30,301 nucleotides of DNA from Bacillota bacterium (GTDB lineage: Bacteria; Bacillota; Clostridia; Lutisporales; Lutisporaceae): the NCBI GenBank assembly GCA_023230985.1, contig JALNWH010000012.1, positions 1-30,301 on the forward strand. The letters run 5' to 3'. The position numbers and the translations under genes are program-made. Under the pieces are notes generated by a model. It worked only from the letters and a program-made list of their open reading frames with translations, searched no databases and was not told the origin of the DNA. Positions 16,336-24,325 of this stretch are shown here, piece by piece. The first letter of the stretch is position 1, and each line of letters starts with the position of its first letter.

Positions 16336-17637
16336 GTGAGAGTATATGATTTGATTTTAAAAAAAAGAAATGGCGGCACGCTCCAAAAAGAAGAGATTGA
16401 TTTTTTGGTTAGCGGTTTTATGGATAATAGTATACCTGATTACCAAATATCTGCTTTGCTTATGGCAATATGCTTAAAAGGTTTGGATAGAAAAGAAACT
16501 GCTGATTTAACAATGTCAATAGTGAATTCAGGGGATATAATTGATTTATCGGAAATACCCGGGGTAAAGGTTGATAAGCATTCAACAGGCGGTGTAGGGG
16601 ATAAAATCAGTTTAATTGTTATTCCTCTTGTTGCATCTTTAGGGATACCTGTGGCAAAAATCTCCGGACGCGGCTTAGGTCATACAGGCGGAACTATTGA
16701 CAAACTAGAATCAATAGAAGGTTTTAAAGCTAAGTTAAATAGAAAAGAATTCATTTCAAATGTAAAGAAATGCGGCATGGCGATAACTGGACAATCTGAA
16801 GATATTGCCCCTGCAGATAGAAAACTATATGCTTTAAGGGATGTAACAGCTACTATTGATAGCATACCTTTAATCTCCAGTTCTATAATGAGTAAAAAAA
16901 TTGCTTCCGGAGCAGAAGGAATTGTATTAGATATTAAAGTCGGCACCGGTGCTTTTATGAAATCTTTAAGTGATGCCTTAGAACTTGCAAGGGTAATGAT
17001 TAACATAGGAAAAGAATTGAACAAAAAAATTGTTGCTGTTATTACAGATATGAATCAACCTTTAGGACATGAAATAGGAAACGCAAATGAAGTTAAAGAG
17101 GCGGTAAAGGTTTTATCCGGTGAAGGTCCGGAAGACGTAACAGCTATAGCATTAACAATTGCATCTTATATGGCAATTCTGGGAGGAGCTTCTAACAACT
17201 TTAAAAATGCATATAAGATACTAAAAGATACCATATCATCGGGAATTGCACTTAATAAATTTAAAGAATTAATTATAATGCAAAATGGTAATCCAAGTTT
17301 TATTGACAATTTTTCTTTACTTCCTCAAGCTAAATATCATATTGACATAAAATCTAATTTTAAAGGTTTTGTAGAAAAAATAGATGCCGAAAAAATAGGA
17401 ATAGCTGCAATGATGCTTGGTGCAGGCAGAAAAAAGAAAGATGATTTAATTGATTATGCAGCCGGTATTACAATAGCAAAAAAAGTCGGTGATGAAATAA
17501 ATATAAATGAAACTCTATGTACATTACATACTAATAAATCTAACTATAATGAATCTGCAAAATTAGTACTGGATAGTTATACGTTTAAAAATGAGCCCTG
17601 CAATAAAAACAAGTATATCTATGATATTATCCAATAA
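16336..17637 (+). CDS. pdp: Pyrimidine-nucleoside phosphorylase
   Basis: 433 residues, starting with GTG seven bases after AAGGGGTG. Phosphorolysis of uridine, deoxyuridine and thymidine. Seen are the helical N-terminal domain (MRVYDLILKKRNGGTLQKEE), the phosphate- and base-binding DKHSTGGVGDKISL (about residues 80-93), SGRGLGHTGGTIDKLE, KIASGAEGIVLDIKVGTGAFM with the nucleoside-binding lysine, and a C-terminal domain with ADDLIDYAAGI-like KKDDLIDYAAGI. Length and motifs fit Pdp (family of DeoA) better than animal-type thymidine phosphorylase. It sits between punA and dacF, a position where Bacillus has no such gene. Confidence 0.94.
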   Translation: MRVYDLILKKRNGGTLQKEEIDFLVSGFMDNSIPDYQISALLMAICLKGLDRKETADLTMSIVNSGDIIDLSEIPGVKVDKHSTGGVGDKISLIVIPLVASLGIPVAKISGRGLGHTGGTIDKLESIEGFKAKLNRKEFISNVKKCGMAITGQSEDIAPADRKLYALRDVTATIDSIPLISSSIMSKKIASGAEGIVLDIKVGTGAFMKSLSDALELARVMINIGKELNKKIVAVITDMNQPLGHEIGNANEVKEAVKVLSGEGPEDVTAIALTIASYMAILGGASNNFKNAYKILKDTISSGIALNKFKELIIMQNGNPSFIDNFSLLPQAKYHIDIKSNFKGFVEKIDAEKIGIAAMMLGAGRKKKDDLIDYAAGITIAKKVGDEININETLCTLHTNKSNYNESAKLVLDSYTFKNEPCNKNKYIYDIIQ

Positions 17638-17668
17638 GAATAACAACTCTTCCTATAGGGAAATATAA
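17638..17668 (+). promoter_or_regulatory. Sigma-F-like promoter before dacF
   Basis: GAATA (17638-17642), exactly 16 bases, then GGAAATATAA (17659-17668). Compared with the sigma-F consensus GYWTA-N16-GGNRANAHTR there is one mismatch in the -35 and one in the -10. dacF is a sigma-F gene in B. subtilis, which makes the site plausible, but in AT-rich DNA such a match can arise by chance. Confidence 0.35.
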
Positions 17669-17696
17669 GATTATAATAACTATAGGAGGAATTTTT

Positions 17697-18851
17697 TTGC
17701 GCATAAAACATACTATTTTTACTATAATTTTTGTATTATCTCTAACTTTTAATTGTTTTACATTTGGTGATGAAAACTTAGTATCCAATTGTAAATCAGC
17801 AGCTTTAATAGATTTTTCAATGGGGAAATTAATTTATGAAAAAAATGTACATGAAAAACTTGAACCGGCCAGTGTTACTAAGATTATGACTATGTTACTA
17901 GCAATGGAAGCCTTGGAATCAGGAAAGATTACACTTAATGATAAAGTTATTATTAGTAAAAACACAGCTAAAATGAAAACAGGAACACGTCTAATGCTTG
18001 AAGAAGGGGAAACCAGAACAGTAGAAGATTTACTTTACGGTATTGCAGTAGAATCTGCAAATGATGCAAGTATAGCAATAGGTGAGCACATTTCGGGAAG
18101 TGAAGAAGAATTTGTAAAATCCATGAATTCAAAAGCAAAGAAACTTAAAATGAATGATACAAACTTTGTTAATCCACATGGTTTACATGCAGAAAACCAT
18201 GTGACTTCTGCATATGATATCTGCATTATGTCGAGAGAATTATTGAAACATGAAAAGATTTTTGATTACATTTCTAAATATATGGTGACCGTGTATGTGG
18301 GAAGAAAAAATGATGTAAAAAGAGAATTGGTTAATAAAAATAAAATGGTACGATTTTATAAAGATGTAGACGGTATTAAAACAGGTTTTACTGAAGATGC
18401 GGGATTTTGTATTTCAGCTACAGCAAAAAATAATAATTTAAGGCTTATAAGTGTAATCATGGGTGCCCCGGATACTAAAACAAGAAATGCCGAGGCTCGT
18501 AAACTAATAGATTACGGTTTTGCAAATTATATGAATTACTCCATTGGGAAAAAAGGAGATATAATTGGGAAAATAAAAATTAATAAAGGCGATAGTGATT
18601 TTGTCAACGGAATATTGGGTACAAATGCAGATATACTATTGAAAAAAGGTGAAGAAAGTAATGTGGAAAAGATTATTGAGATACCCGGTTCTATAAATAC
18701 ACCAATAAATAAAGACCAAAAAATCGGTAGAGTAACATTGAAAAAAGAAGGCAATAATATTGCTAATTTTGATATTGTCTGCGAGAAAAGTATAAAGAGA
18801 GCCAATTTTTTAAACAACATTTTAAGAGCTATAAAATATTGGTTTAAATAA
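17697..18851 (+). CDS. dacF: D-alanyl-D-alanine carboxypeptidase, DacF-like
   Basis: 384 residues, TTG start six bases after AGGAGGA. Secreted S11 penicillin-binding protein that trims the terminal D-alanine of peptidoglycan stem peptides. A signal peptide covers about residues 1-24. The active-site set is complete: Ser59-x-x-Lys62 (SVTK), Ser120-x-Asn122 (SAN) and Lys228-Thr-Gly (KTG). A C-terminal domain follows, ending in an amphipathic membrane anchor (ANFLNNILRAIKYWFK). Its place after the nucleoside phosphorylases supports DacF. The spoIIAA-spoIIAB-sigF genes that follow dacF in Bacillus are missing here. Confidence 0.92.
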   Translation: MRIKHTIFTIIFVLSLTFNCFTFGDENLVSNCKSAALIDFSMGKLIYEKNVHEKLEPASVTKIMTMLLAMEALESGKITLNDKVIISKNTAKMKTGTRLMLEEGETRTVEDLLYGIAVESANDASIAIGEHISGSEEEFVKSMNSKAKKLKMNDTNFVNPHGLHAENHVTSAYDICIMSRELLKHEKIFDYISKYMVTVYVGRKNDVKRELVNKNKMVRFYKDVDGIKTGFTEDAGFCISATAKNNNLRLISVIMGAPDTKTRNAEARKLIDYGFANYMNYSIGKKGDIIGKIKINKGDSDFVNGILGTNADILLKKGEESNVEKIIEIPGSINTPINKDQKIGRVTLKKEGNNIANFDIVCEKSIKRANFLNNILRAIKYWFK

Positions 18852-18856
18852 ATTTA

Positions 18857-18937
18857 TTACCATAAACCTTGTAATGCAGTAATTATGGGAAAACAAGATT
18901 CTTCACTGTGTTGGGAATGATATTTTTCCAAAAACAT
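18857..18937 (-). other. 26-codon open frame in the dacF-M50 gap, doubtful
   Basis: A short frame on the - strand (ATG at 18937, TAA at 18857-18859) within the 208-base gap. Its composition (His, Glu, Ser, one Cys, final Trp) looks somewhat protein-like and the frame stays open upstream into the terminator. There is no Shine-Dalgarno before the ATG and no similarity that I recognise. The same gap holds an inverted repeat TTGGGAA/TTTCCAA (about 18911-18932). Most likely not a gene. Confidence 0.12.
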
Positions 18938-18970
18938 GTATATATCAGTGATTTCGACTATAAGTACATG

Positions 18971-19008
18971 TATAAAAAAGTAATGTAAATTTACATTACT
19001 TTTTTATA
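18971..19008. terminator. Long palindromic terminator after dacF
   Basis: A perfect 38-base palindrome with 19-base arms (centre GTAAATTTAC), carrying AAAAAA on the left and TTTTTT on the right. It works as a terminator on either strand in principle and closes the punA-pdp-dacF unit. Its right arm abuts the promoter of the next gene. Confidence 0.85.
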
Positions 19009-19019
19009 TGGAAATCTTA

Positions 19020-19028
19020 TGTTATAAT
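19020..19028 (+). promoter_or_regulatory. Extended -10 promoter before the M50 protease gene
   Basis: TGTTATAAT is a perfect extended -10. The matching -35 position (19000-19005) is all T and lies inside the preceding terminator palindrome. The TTG start of the gene is 32 bases downstream. Confidence 0.6.
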
Positions 19029-19059
19029 ACACAATATAAAACTTTAAAGGATGAGAATT

Positions 19060-19686
19060 TTGTTTGGAATTAGCTTTATGGAACTATTATATAGAATTCC
19101 TGCTGTTTTTATAGGTTTTTCATTCCATGAATTTGCACATGGTCTAGCAGCATATTATATGGGAGATAATACTGCAAAGGATAATGGCAGACTAACTATA
19201 GATCCCGCAGCACACATTGATCCTATAGGATTATTAATGCTTATAATTTTTAGGTTTGGATGGGCGAAACCTGTGCCTATCAATCCGGCTAATTTTAAAA
19301 ATAGAAAAAGAGGAATCATAATTGTTTCAATAGCAGGTCCAATAATAAATTTTATATTAGCAACGCTTGCATTATTTATATATGGATTCATTAATTCTAG
19401 ATTCAATATACAAAATGAAATTTTTGATAAAATAATAATAAATATTTATTTTATCAATATAGGGCTGGGTGTATTTAACCTAATTCCTATACCACCGTTA
19501 GATGGTTCTAAAATACTTGCAGGATTATTACCTGAAAGGATTGAGTACAAATTTTATAAATATGAACAATATTCATATATAGTTTTACTTATTCTGATTT
19601 TTACGCGCTTTATTGATTATATACTAAGCCCTATGTTCTTTTATGCTCAAAAAATAATATATTCTGTAGTAATTCTATTTCTATAA
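19060..19686 (+). CDS. Site-2 protease family (M50B) membrane metalloprotease
   Basis: 208 residues. Multi-pass intramembrane zinc protease of the small YwhC/Rip-like M50 group. The zinc motif HEFAH is at residues 23-27 in a hydrophobic helix, followed by GRLTIDPAAHIDPIG, and the third ligand comes from NLIPIPPLDGSKI (Asp148). Substrate unknown: relatives cleave membrane-bound regulators or peptides. An in-frame ATG at 19051 is too close to the Shine-Dalgarno AAAGGA (19046-19051), while TTG 19060 is spaced eight bases and preferred. Position directly before scpA is common in clostridia. Confidence 0.9.
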   Translation: MFGISFMELLYRIPAVFIGFSFHEFAHGLAAYYMGDNTAKDNGRLTIDPAAHIDPIGLLMLIIFRFGWAKPVPINPANFKNRKRGIIIVSIAGPIINFILATLALFIYGFINSRFNIQNEIFDKIIINIYFINIGLGVFNLIPIPPLDGSKILAGLLPERIEYKFYKYEQYSYIVLLILIFTRFIDYILSPMFFYAQKIIYSVVILFL

Positions 19687-19728
19687 TTATGTCTTTATTT
19701 ATTATAATTAAGAAAAGTGGTATTTGTG

Positions 19729-20460
19729 ATGCCTATTAGTATTAAATTAGAAGTTTTTGAAGGACCCCTCGATTTGTTATTTCATCTTATTGAAAAAGCA
19801 AAAATAGATATTTATGATATCCCTATTGCAAAAATTACAGAACAATATATTGAGTATCTCAATCTGATGAAAAGTTTGGATATTGATTTAGCAAGTGAAT
19901 TTTTGGTGATGGCTGCAACACTTTTGGTTATAAAATCAAAAATGCTATTACCTAAGAGGCCGAATGAAGAAGAAAACGAGGAAGATCCAAGGGATGAACT
20001 GGTTATAAAGCTTTTAGAATATAAAAAGTTTAAAGAACTATCGGATATATTAGGAGATAAATACTCCAATAATTTAAAGTCTTTATTTAAAAGCACCGAA
20101 TTAGCTGATGCTTTAATTGATTCTTATGAACTTCCTAATGAAATACCAATAGGGTTGTTAGTAGAAAAATTTCAGAATATATTTAAAAAAAGTGAAATTC
20201 ATAAAAAGATTGAATACAAAAAAGTTTACAAAGATAATCTTACAATAGATGAAAAAATTATAGAAATTTTTAAAATAATTTCAAGTGAAAGATGGACTAG
20301 CTTTGAAAAAATTATAACCTTTTATGATAGCAAACTGGAAATTATTATTTCGTTTTTAGCTCTTTTAGAGCTAATTAAAAATAAAAAAATTTGTGTAAAG
20401 CAAGCCAGGAATTTTGGTGAAATTTTGCTGAAGAAAAACCGCGTTCTTCCAAATACCTAA
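19729..20460 (+). CDS. scpA: Segregation and condensation protein A
   Basis: 243 residues. Kleisin subunit that bridges the SMC ATPase heads in the bacterial condensin and binds ScpB. The N-terminal signature EVFEGPLDLLFHLIEKAKID is followed by DIPIAKITEQYIEYL and FLVMAATLLVIKSKMLLP, an acidic linker (about 85-100) and a C-terminal winged helix. Upstream in-frame GTG codons at 19717 and 19726 exist, but ATG 19729 is best placed after AAAGTGG. scpB follows after 48 bases. Confidence 0.96.
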   Translation: MPISIKLEVFEGPLDLLFHLIEKAKIDIYDIPIAKITEQYIEYLNLMKSLDIDLASEFLVMAATLLVIKSKMLLPKRPNEEENEEDPRDELVIKLLEYKKFKELSDILGDKYSNNLKSLFKSTELADALIDSYELPNEIPIGLLVEKFQNIFKKSEIHKKIEYKKVYKDNLTIDEKIIEIFKIISSERWTSFEKIITFYDSKLEIIISFLALLELIKNKKICVKQARNFGEILLKKNRVLPNT

Positions 20461-20508
20461 ATATTATTTAAATATATAATAAACAATTGTCTTTAGTGAG
20501 GTATACGC

Positions 20509-21027
20509 ATGAATATTAAAAAGATTAAGGCGGCTCTTGAGTGCATATTGTTTATATCAGGGGATTCAGTGCCGTTAAAAGACCTTTCAGCTTTATTCGA
20601 TATTGACAAAACCACTCTTAAAAGGATTATAAATCAAATGATGGATGAATATGAAGGAGATGAAAGAGGGTTACGGATTATTGAAATAAATAGTTCTTAT
20701 CAATTTACCACAAAGCCTCAGTATTATGAATATATTGAAAAATTATTTAAACCTCGCGCAAGAGCAGGTTTGTCACAAGCTTCTCTTGAAACTTTATCAA
20801 TAATTGCTTATAAACAACCCACAACTAAAGCCAACGTAGATGCAATAAGAGGTGTGAAATCAGATTCTTGCCTATATCGATTGATTGATAAAGATTTAAT
20901 AAAAGAAGTAGGGAGAATGGAAGCACCGGGGAGACCGATTTTATATGGTACAACAGAAAACTTTTTAAGGCTTTTCGGTCTAAAATCATTGAGCGATTTG
21001 CCTGATATATCTAATGTGCAAGATTAA
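20509..21027 (+). CDS. scpB: Segregation and condensation protein B
   Basis: 172 residues, dimeric winged-helix partner of ScpA in the SMC complex. Seen are ALECILFISGDSVPLKDLS, LSQASLETLSIIAYKQPTTK, then AIRGVKSDSCLYRL, and GRPILYGTTENFLRLFGL near the C-terminus. The ATG follows GAGGT. A carboxypeptidase follows the scpAB pair, as dacB does in Bacillus. Confidence 0.96.
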   Translation: MNIKKIKAALECILFISGDSVPLKDLSALFDIDKTTLKRIINQMMDEYEGDERGLRIIEINSSYQFTTKPQYYEYIEKLFKPRARAGLSQASLETLSIIAYKQPTTKANVDAIRGVKSDSCLYRLIDKDLIKEVGRMEAPGRPILYGTTENFLRLFGLKSLSDLPDISNVQD

Positions 21028-21099
21028 TTAGAGCATGATAAATAATTGCTTTAATATGTTATGCCTATAATTTAGGAAGTAAGGTGATTTTATAAAATT

Positions 21100-21129
21100 T
21101 TGAATTTTTATATTTATCTTGTATATAAT
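21100..21129 (+). promoter_or_regulatory. Promoter before the second carboxypeptidase gene
   Basis: TTGAAT (21100-21105), 18 bases, TATAAT (21124-21129), a normal sigma-A type arrangement. No sigma-E promoter like that of Bacillus dacB was found in the 143-base gap. Confidence 0.6.
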
Positions 21130-21170
21130 AACTAAAGTATTTTAAATATTAGATTATAGCGAGGTAAAAA

Positions 21171-22289
21171 ATGAAAAAATTTTTTATAATTCTTATTATT
21201 ATTACTCAAATATCCTTCTTTCAAGTTATAAATGCAGAAAATAATTTGCCCTGTGCTAAATCGTCAATTGTTATGGATGTTAATACAGGAAGGATACTGT
21301 ATAGCAGTAATTCCGCTCTAAAACTGCCAATGGCTAGTACTACTAAAATAATGACTGTTTTATTAGCTATCGAAAATTGTGATTTAAATGACATAGTTAC
21401 TGTTAGCAGAAATGCGTCAATACAGGAAGGCTCATCTGTCTACCTAAGGGAAGGAGAGAGAATGAGATTAAGTGATTTGTTATACTGTGTAATGCTTAGA
21501 TCGGGCAATGATGCTGCAGTAGCTGTTGCTGAACATATATCAGGCAGTGTCGAAGATTTTGCAGAATTGATGAATAATAGGGCAAAAACATTAGGAGCGA
21601 AAAACACAAATTTTATGAACCCACATGGATTACCTAATGATAATCATTATACAACATCCTATGATTTAGCTTTAATTACACGAGAAGCTTTAAAAAATAA
21701 AATTTTTGCCGATATTGTAAAAACAAAAAAGCACACTGTCAGTGAATTAATCAATGAGAAAAAATATTTAGAAAATAAAAATAAAATGTTATGGCAGTAT
21801 CCGGGCGGTGATGGAGTTAAAACCGGTTATACAGGAAAAGCCGGCCAATGCTTGGTATCGTCGGCTACAAAAGATAGTTGGCAAATTCTATCTGTAGTGC
21901 TGAATTGCAGTGATATTTGGAAAGGTTCTACTGAACTTTTAAATTACGGATTCAGTAACTATGATAATATAAAAGTAGTTGATAAGAGCAAAATTAAAAT
22001 AAATGTTAATGTCCTGAAAGGAAAAGAAAAAGCAATTCAAGTTATTCCTAAGGACGATTTATATGCGCCAATAAAAAAAATAGATAATGATTATGAAAAA
22101 TTGGATCATGTTGAAAACTTACCTAAAGATGCCAAGGCACCAGTTAAAAAGAATTCTAAAGCAGGAACTTTAGAAATCTATGCCGATAATTTTCTTTTAG
22201 GTCACGTGGATTTAATATATAATAAAGATGTAGAGTCATCAGATATATTTTATCATTTAAAAAATATAGTAAATACTTTTTTGCTTTAG
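21171..22289 (+). CDS. D-alanyl-D-alanine carboxypeptidase (S11), DacB-like
   Basis: 372 residues. Second secreted low-molecular-weight penicillin-binding protein of the window. A signal peptide ends near NAENN (about residue 21). The catalytic motifs are Ser56-Thr-Thr-Lys59, Ser111-Gly-Asn113 and Lys217-Thr-Gly219. It has a C-terminal beta domain and an amphipathic tail. It differs clearly from the DacF-like paralogue at 17697 (SGN rather than SAN). In Bacillus the same site holds dacB, which shapes spore cortex peptidoglycan. The promoter here looks vegetative, so a general role is equally possible. Confidence 0.9.
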   Translation: MKKFFIILIIITQISFFQVINAENNLPCAKSSIVMDVNTGRILYSSNSALKLPMASTTKIMTVLLAIENCDLNDIVTVSRNASIQEGSSVYLREGERMRLSDLLYCVMLRSGNDAAVAVAEHISGSVEDFAELMNNRAKTLGAKNTNFMNPHGLPNDNHYTTSYDLALITREALKNKIFADIVKTKKHTVSELINEKKYLENKNKMLWQYPGGDGVKTGYTGKAGQCLVSSATKDSWQILSVVLNCSDIWKGSTELLNYGFSNYDNIKVVDKSKIKINVNVLKGKEKAIQVIPKDDLYAPIKKIDNDYEKLDHVENLPKDAKAPVKKNSKAGTLEIYADNFLLGHVDLIYNKDVESSDIFYHLKNIVNTFLL

Positions 22290-22332
22290 GCAATTATTAA
22301 CCTTAGTATAGAATGTAAGAGGGGATAAAAAG

Positions 22333-22800
22333 ATGATTATAATAAAAAAAGTTGAAATGAATGATATTCAAAATCTTGTTAAATTTCTTATAAAACATGA
22401 CCTTGCCGAGAGTATAAATAATGGTACAGACGAATATTATATATGCAAAAATGATGATATGTTATGTGGCTATGGAGTAATGGAAAGGCATAATGATTTT
22501 TGTATGATAAAAGATGTATTTGTAAGTAAAGAAAATAGAAGAGATAAACTTGGTTCTTCAATTGTTAAAACCATGCTTAATTCGGCAGAATTAAGTGGCG
22601 CTATTACTGCTTTGTGTAAGGGAAATAATGAGGAGTTTTCTTTTGCTTTAAACTTTAAGCCTATAAAAGCCGAGAATTTACCTGATCATATTAAGTCTTT
22701 TATTATAGAAAAAGCAAAAAATGAAAAAATATATTTTACTTCTTTGGTTGACTATTTTAAGAATGCATGTAGTAGTTGCAAAACTAAACTTTCTACTTGA
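22333..22800 (+). CDS. GNAT family N-acetyltransferase
   Basis: 155 residues. The core follows the GNAT pattern: N-terminal KKVEMNDIQNLVKFL, a central strand VMERHNDFCMIKDVFVSKENR and an acetyl-CoA-binding loop RRDKLGSSIVKTML (the usual R/Q-x-x-G-x-G/A in relaxed form), followed by LCKGNNEEF. Substrate unknown. The end is unusual, with an ACSSCKT cysteine pair that might bind metal or form a disulfide. Start ATG after AGAGGGG. It lies 43 bases after the carboxypeptidase gene and may be co-transcribed with it. Confidence 0.75.
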   Translation: MIIIKKVEMNDIQNLVKFLIKHDLAESINNGTDEYYICKNDDMLCGYGVMERHNDFCMIKDVFVSKENRRDKLGSSIVKTMLNSAELSGAITALCKGNNEEFSFALNFKPIKAENLPDHIKSFIIEKAKNEKIYFTSLVDYFKNACSSCKTKLST

Positions 22801-22860
22801 AATTAAGTATTGTATTAAGTACTATTAATAAGAATATATAAATAGGAGGAAAAAACAGCT

Positions 22861-24258
22861 ATGGCAAAGATTAAAATAACTGAAACGGTATTAAGGGATG
22901 GGCATCAATCTATTATAGCCACAAGAATGAGAACTGATGAAATGTTACCTATATTAGAGAAGATGGATAAAGCCGGATATCATTCTTTGGAAATGTGGGG
23001 AGGAGCAACCTTTGATTCATGTTTAAGGTTTTTAAACGAGGACCCATGGGAAAGGATAAGATTCGTCAGATCCGTATTAAAAAATACTAAATTACAGATG
23101 CTCCTTAGAGGTCAAAATATTTTAGGCTATAAGAACTATTCTGATGATATTTTAGTTGAATTTGTAAACAAATCTATATCAAACGGAATAGATATAATAA
23201 GAATTTTTGATGCTCTTAATGATTTACGCAATATAGAAACAGCTATAAAAGCAACTAAAAAATATGGTGGACATGCTCAAGGAACGTTTGTTTATACAAT
23301 TAGCCCTGTTCATAATATAGAGTTGTATGTAAAGTTAGCTAAAGAAATAGAAAGCATGGGTGCAGACTCTTTATGTATAAAAGACATGTCAGGAATTATT
23401 ACCCCTTATATGGCTTATAATCTTATCAAAGAAGTAAAGAAAAATATTAGCATACCTGTGCAATTACACAGCCATTATACCAGTGGTATGGCAAGTATGG
23501 CTTATTTAAAAGCTATAGAGGCGGGCGTTGATATAATAGATACTGCTATATCACCTTTTGGTTTAGGTACTTCACAGCCGGCAACTGAACCTATTGTTGC
23601 AACACTTATGGGTACAGAGCACGATACAGGCATTGACATTAATATTTTAGCAGAAATTGCGGAATACTTTAAAGGTATTAAAGAGAAATATATAGAAAAT
23701 GGCATTTTAAACCAAAATGTTTTTAATGTTGATACTAGGGTTTTATCATATCAAATCCCAGGCGGTATGATGTCAAATTTGCTTTCCCAATTATCTGCCC
23801 AAAATGCCTTAGATAGATTTGAAGATGTGCTAAAAGAAGTACCAAAAGTTAGAGAAGATTTAGGCTATCCTCCTTTAGTTACACCTACCAGCCAAATAGT
23901 AGGTACACAAGCCGTTTTCAATGTAATCTTAAATGAAAGATATAAGATGATACCTACTGAAGTAAAAGCATATGTCAAGGGCATGTACGGAAAACCTACA
24001 GTACCTATCAGCAAAGAAATAAAGGAAAAAATAATTGGTGACGAGGAAGTAGTAACAACTAGACCGGCGGATTTATTACCACCTCAATTAGAAAAATTAA
24101 AAGAAGAAATGAAAGAATATTATGAACAAGAGGAAGATGTTCTTACTTATGCTCTATTTCCACAGGTTGCCGTTAATTATTTTAAATTCAGGCAAGCAAA
24201 AAAATATAGCATAGATAGTGAACTTGTTGACAAAGTTCAAAAAACTTACCCAGTATAA
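22861..24258 (+). CDS. Biotin-dependent carboxyltransferase subunit (OadA/PycB/5S type)
   Basis: 465 residues. Carboxyltransferase domain that moves CO2 between carboxybiotin and pyruvate/oxaloacetate, as in oxaloacetate decarboxylase alpha, pyruvate carboxylase subunit B and transcarboxylase 5S. Metal and active-site residues are visible: Asp13 in LRDGHQS, the carbamylated-lysine position Lys174 in CIKDMSG, and His203/His205 in LHSHYTSG. The C-terminal PYC_OADA domain ends the protein. The biotinyl domain with AMKM is absent, so a separate biotin carrier must exist outside this window. The Shine-Dalgarno GGAGG is 11 bases from the ATG, a long spacing. No oadB or oadG neighbour is present, so the exact reaction is open. 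Confidence 0.88.
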   Translation: MAKIKITETVLRDGHQSIIATRMRTDEMLPILEKMDKAGYHSLEMWGGATFDSCLRFLNEDPWERIRFVRSVLKNTKLQMLLRGQNILGYKNYSDDILVEFVNKSISNGIDIIRIFDALNDLRNIETAIKATKKYGGHAQGTFVYTISPVHNIELYVKLAKEIESMGADSLCIKDMSGIITPYMAYNLIKEVKKNISIPVQLHSHYTSGMASMAYLKAIEAGVDIIDTAISPFGLGTSQPATEPIVATLMGTEHDTGIDINILAEIAEYFKGIKEKYIENGILNQNVFNVDTRVLSYQIPGGMMSNLLSQLSAQNALDRFEDVLKEVPKVREDLGYPPLVTPTSQIVGTQAVFNVILNERYKMIPTEVKAYVKGMYGKPTVPISKEIKEKIIGDEEVVTTRPADLLPPQLEKLKEEMKEYYEQEEDVLTYALFPQVAVNYFKFRQAKKYSIDSELVDKVQKTYPV

Positions 24259-24270
24259 TTTTTAATATAT

Positions 24271-24307
24271 AAATGTCAGGTGAGAATAAGAATTCACCTG
24301 GCATTTT
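24271..24307 (+). terminator. Terminator after the carboxyltransferase gene
   Basis: A 13-bp stem with one G-U pair (24271-24283 with 24294-24306; core CAGGTGA/TCACCTG), a 10-base loop and a short T run. It ends 18 bases before the surE start, so surE is either read by leak-through or has an unseen promoter. Confidence 0.75.
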
Positions 24308-24325
24308 AATAAGTTTGGAGGAAAA

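Noticed and set aside
16680..17024. A 114-codon open frame on the - strand inside pdp
   Set aside because: Antisense shadow of conserved pdp motifs with no recognisable domain.
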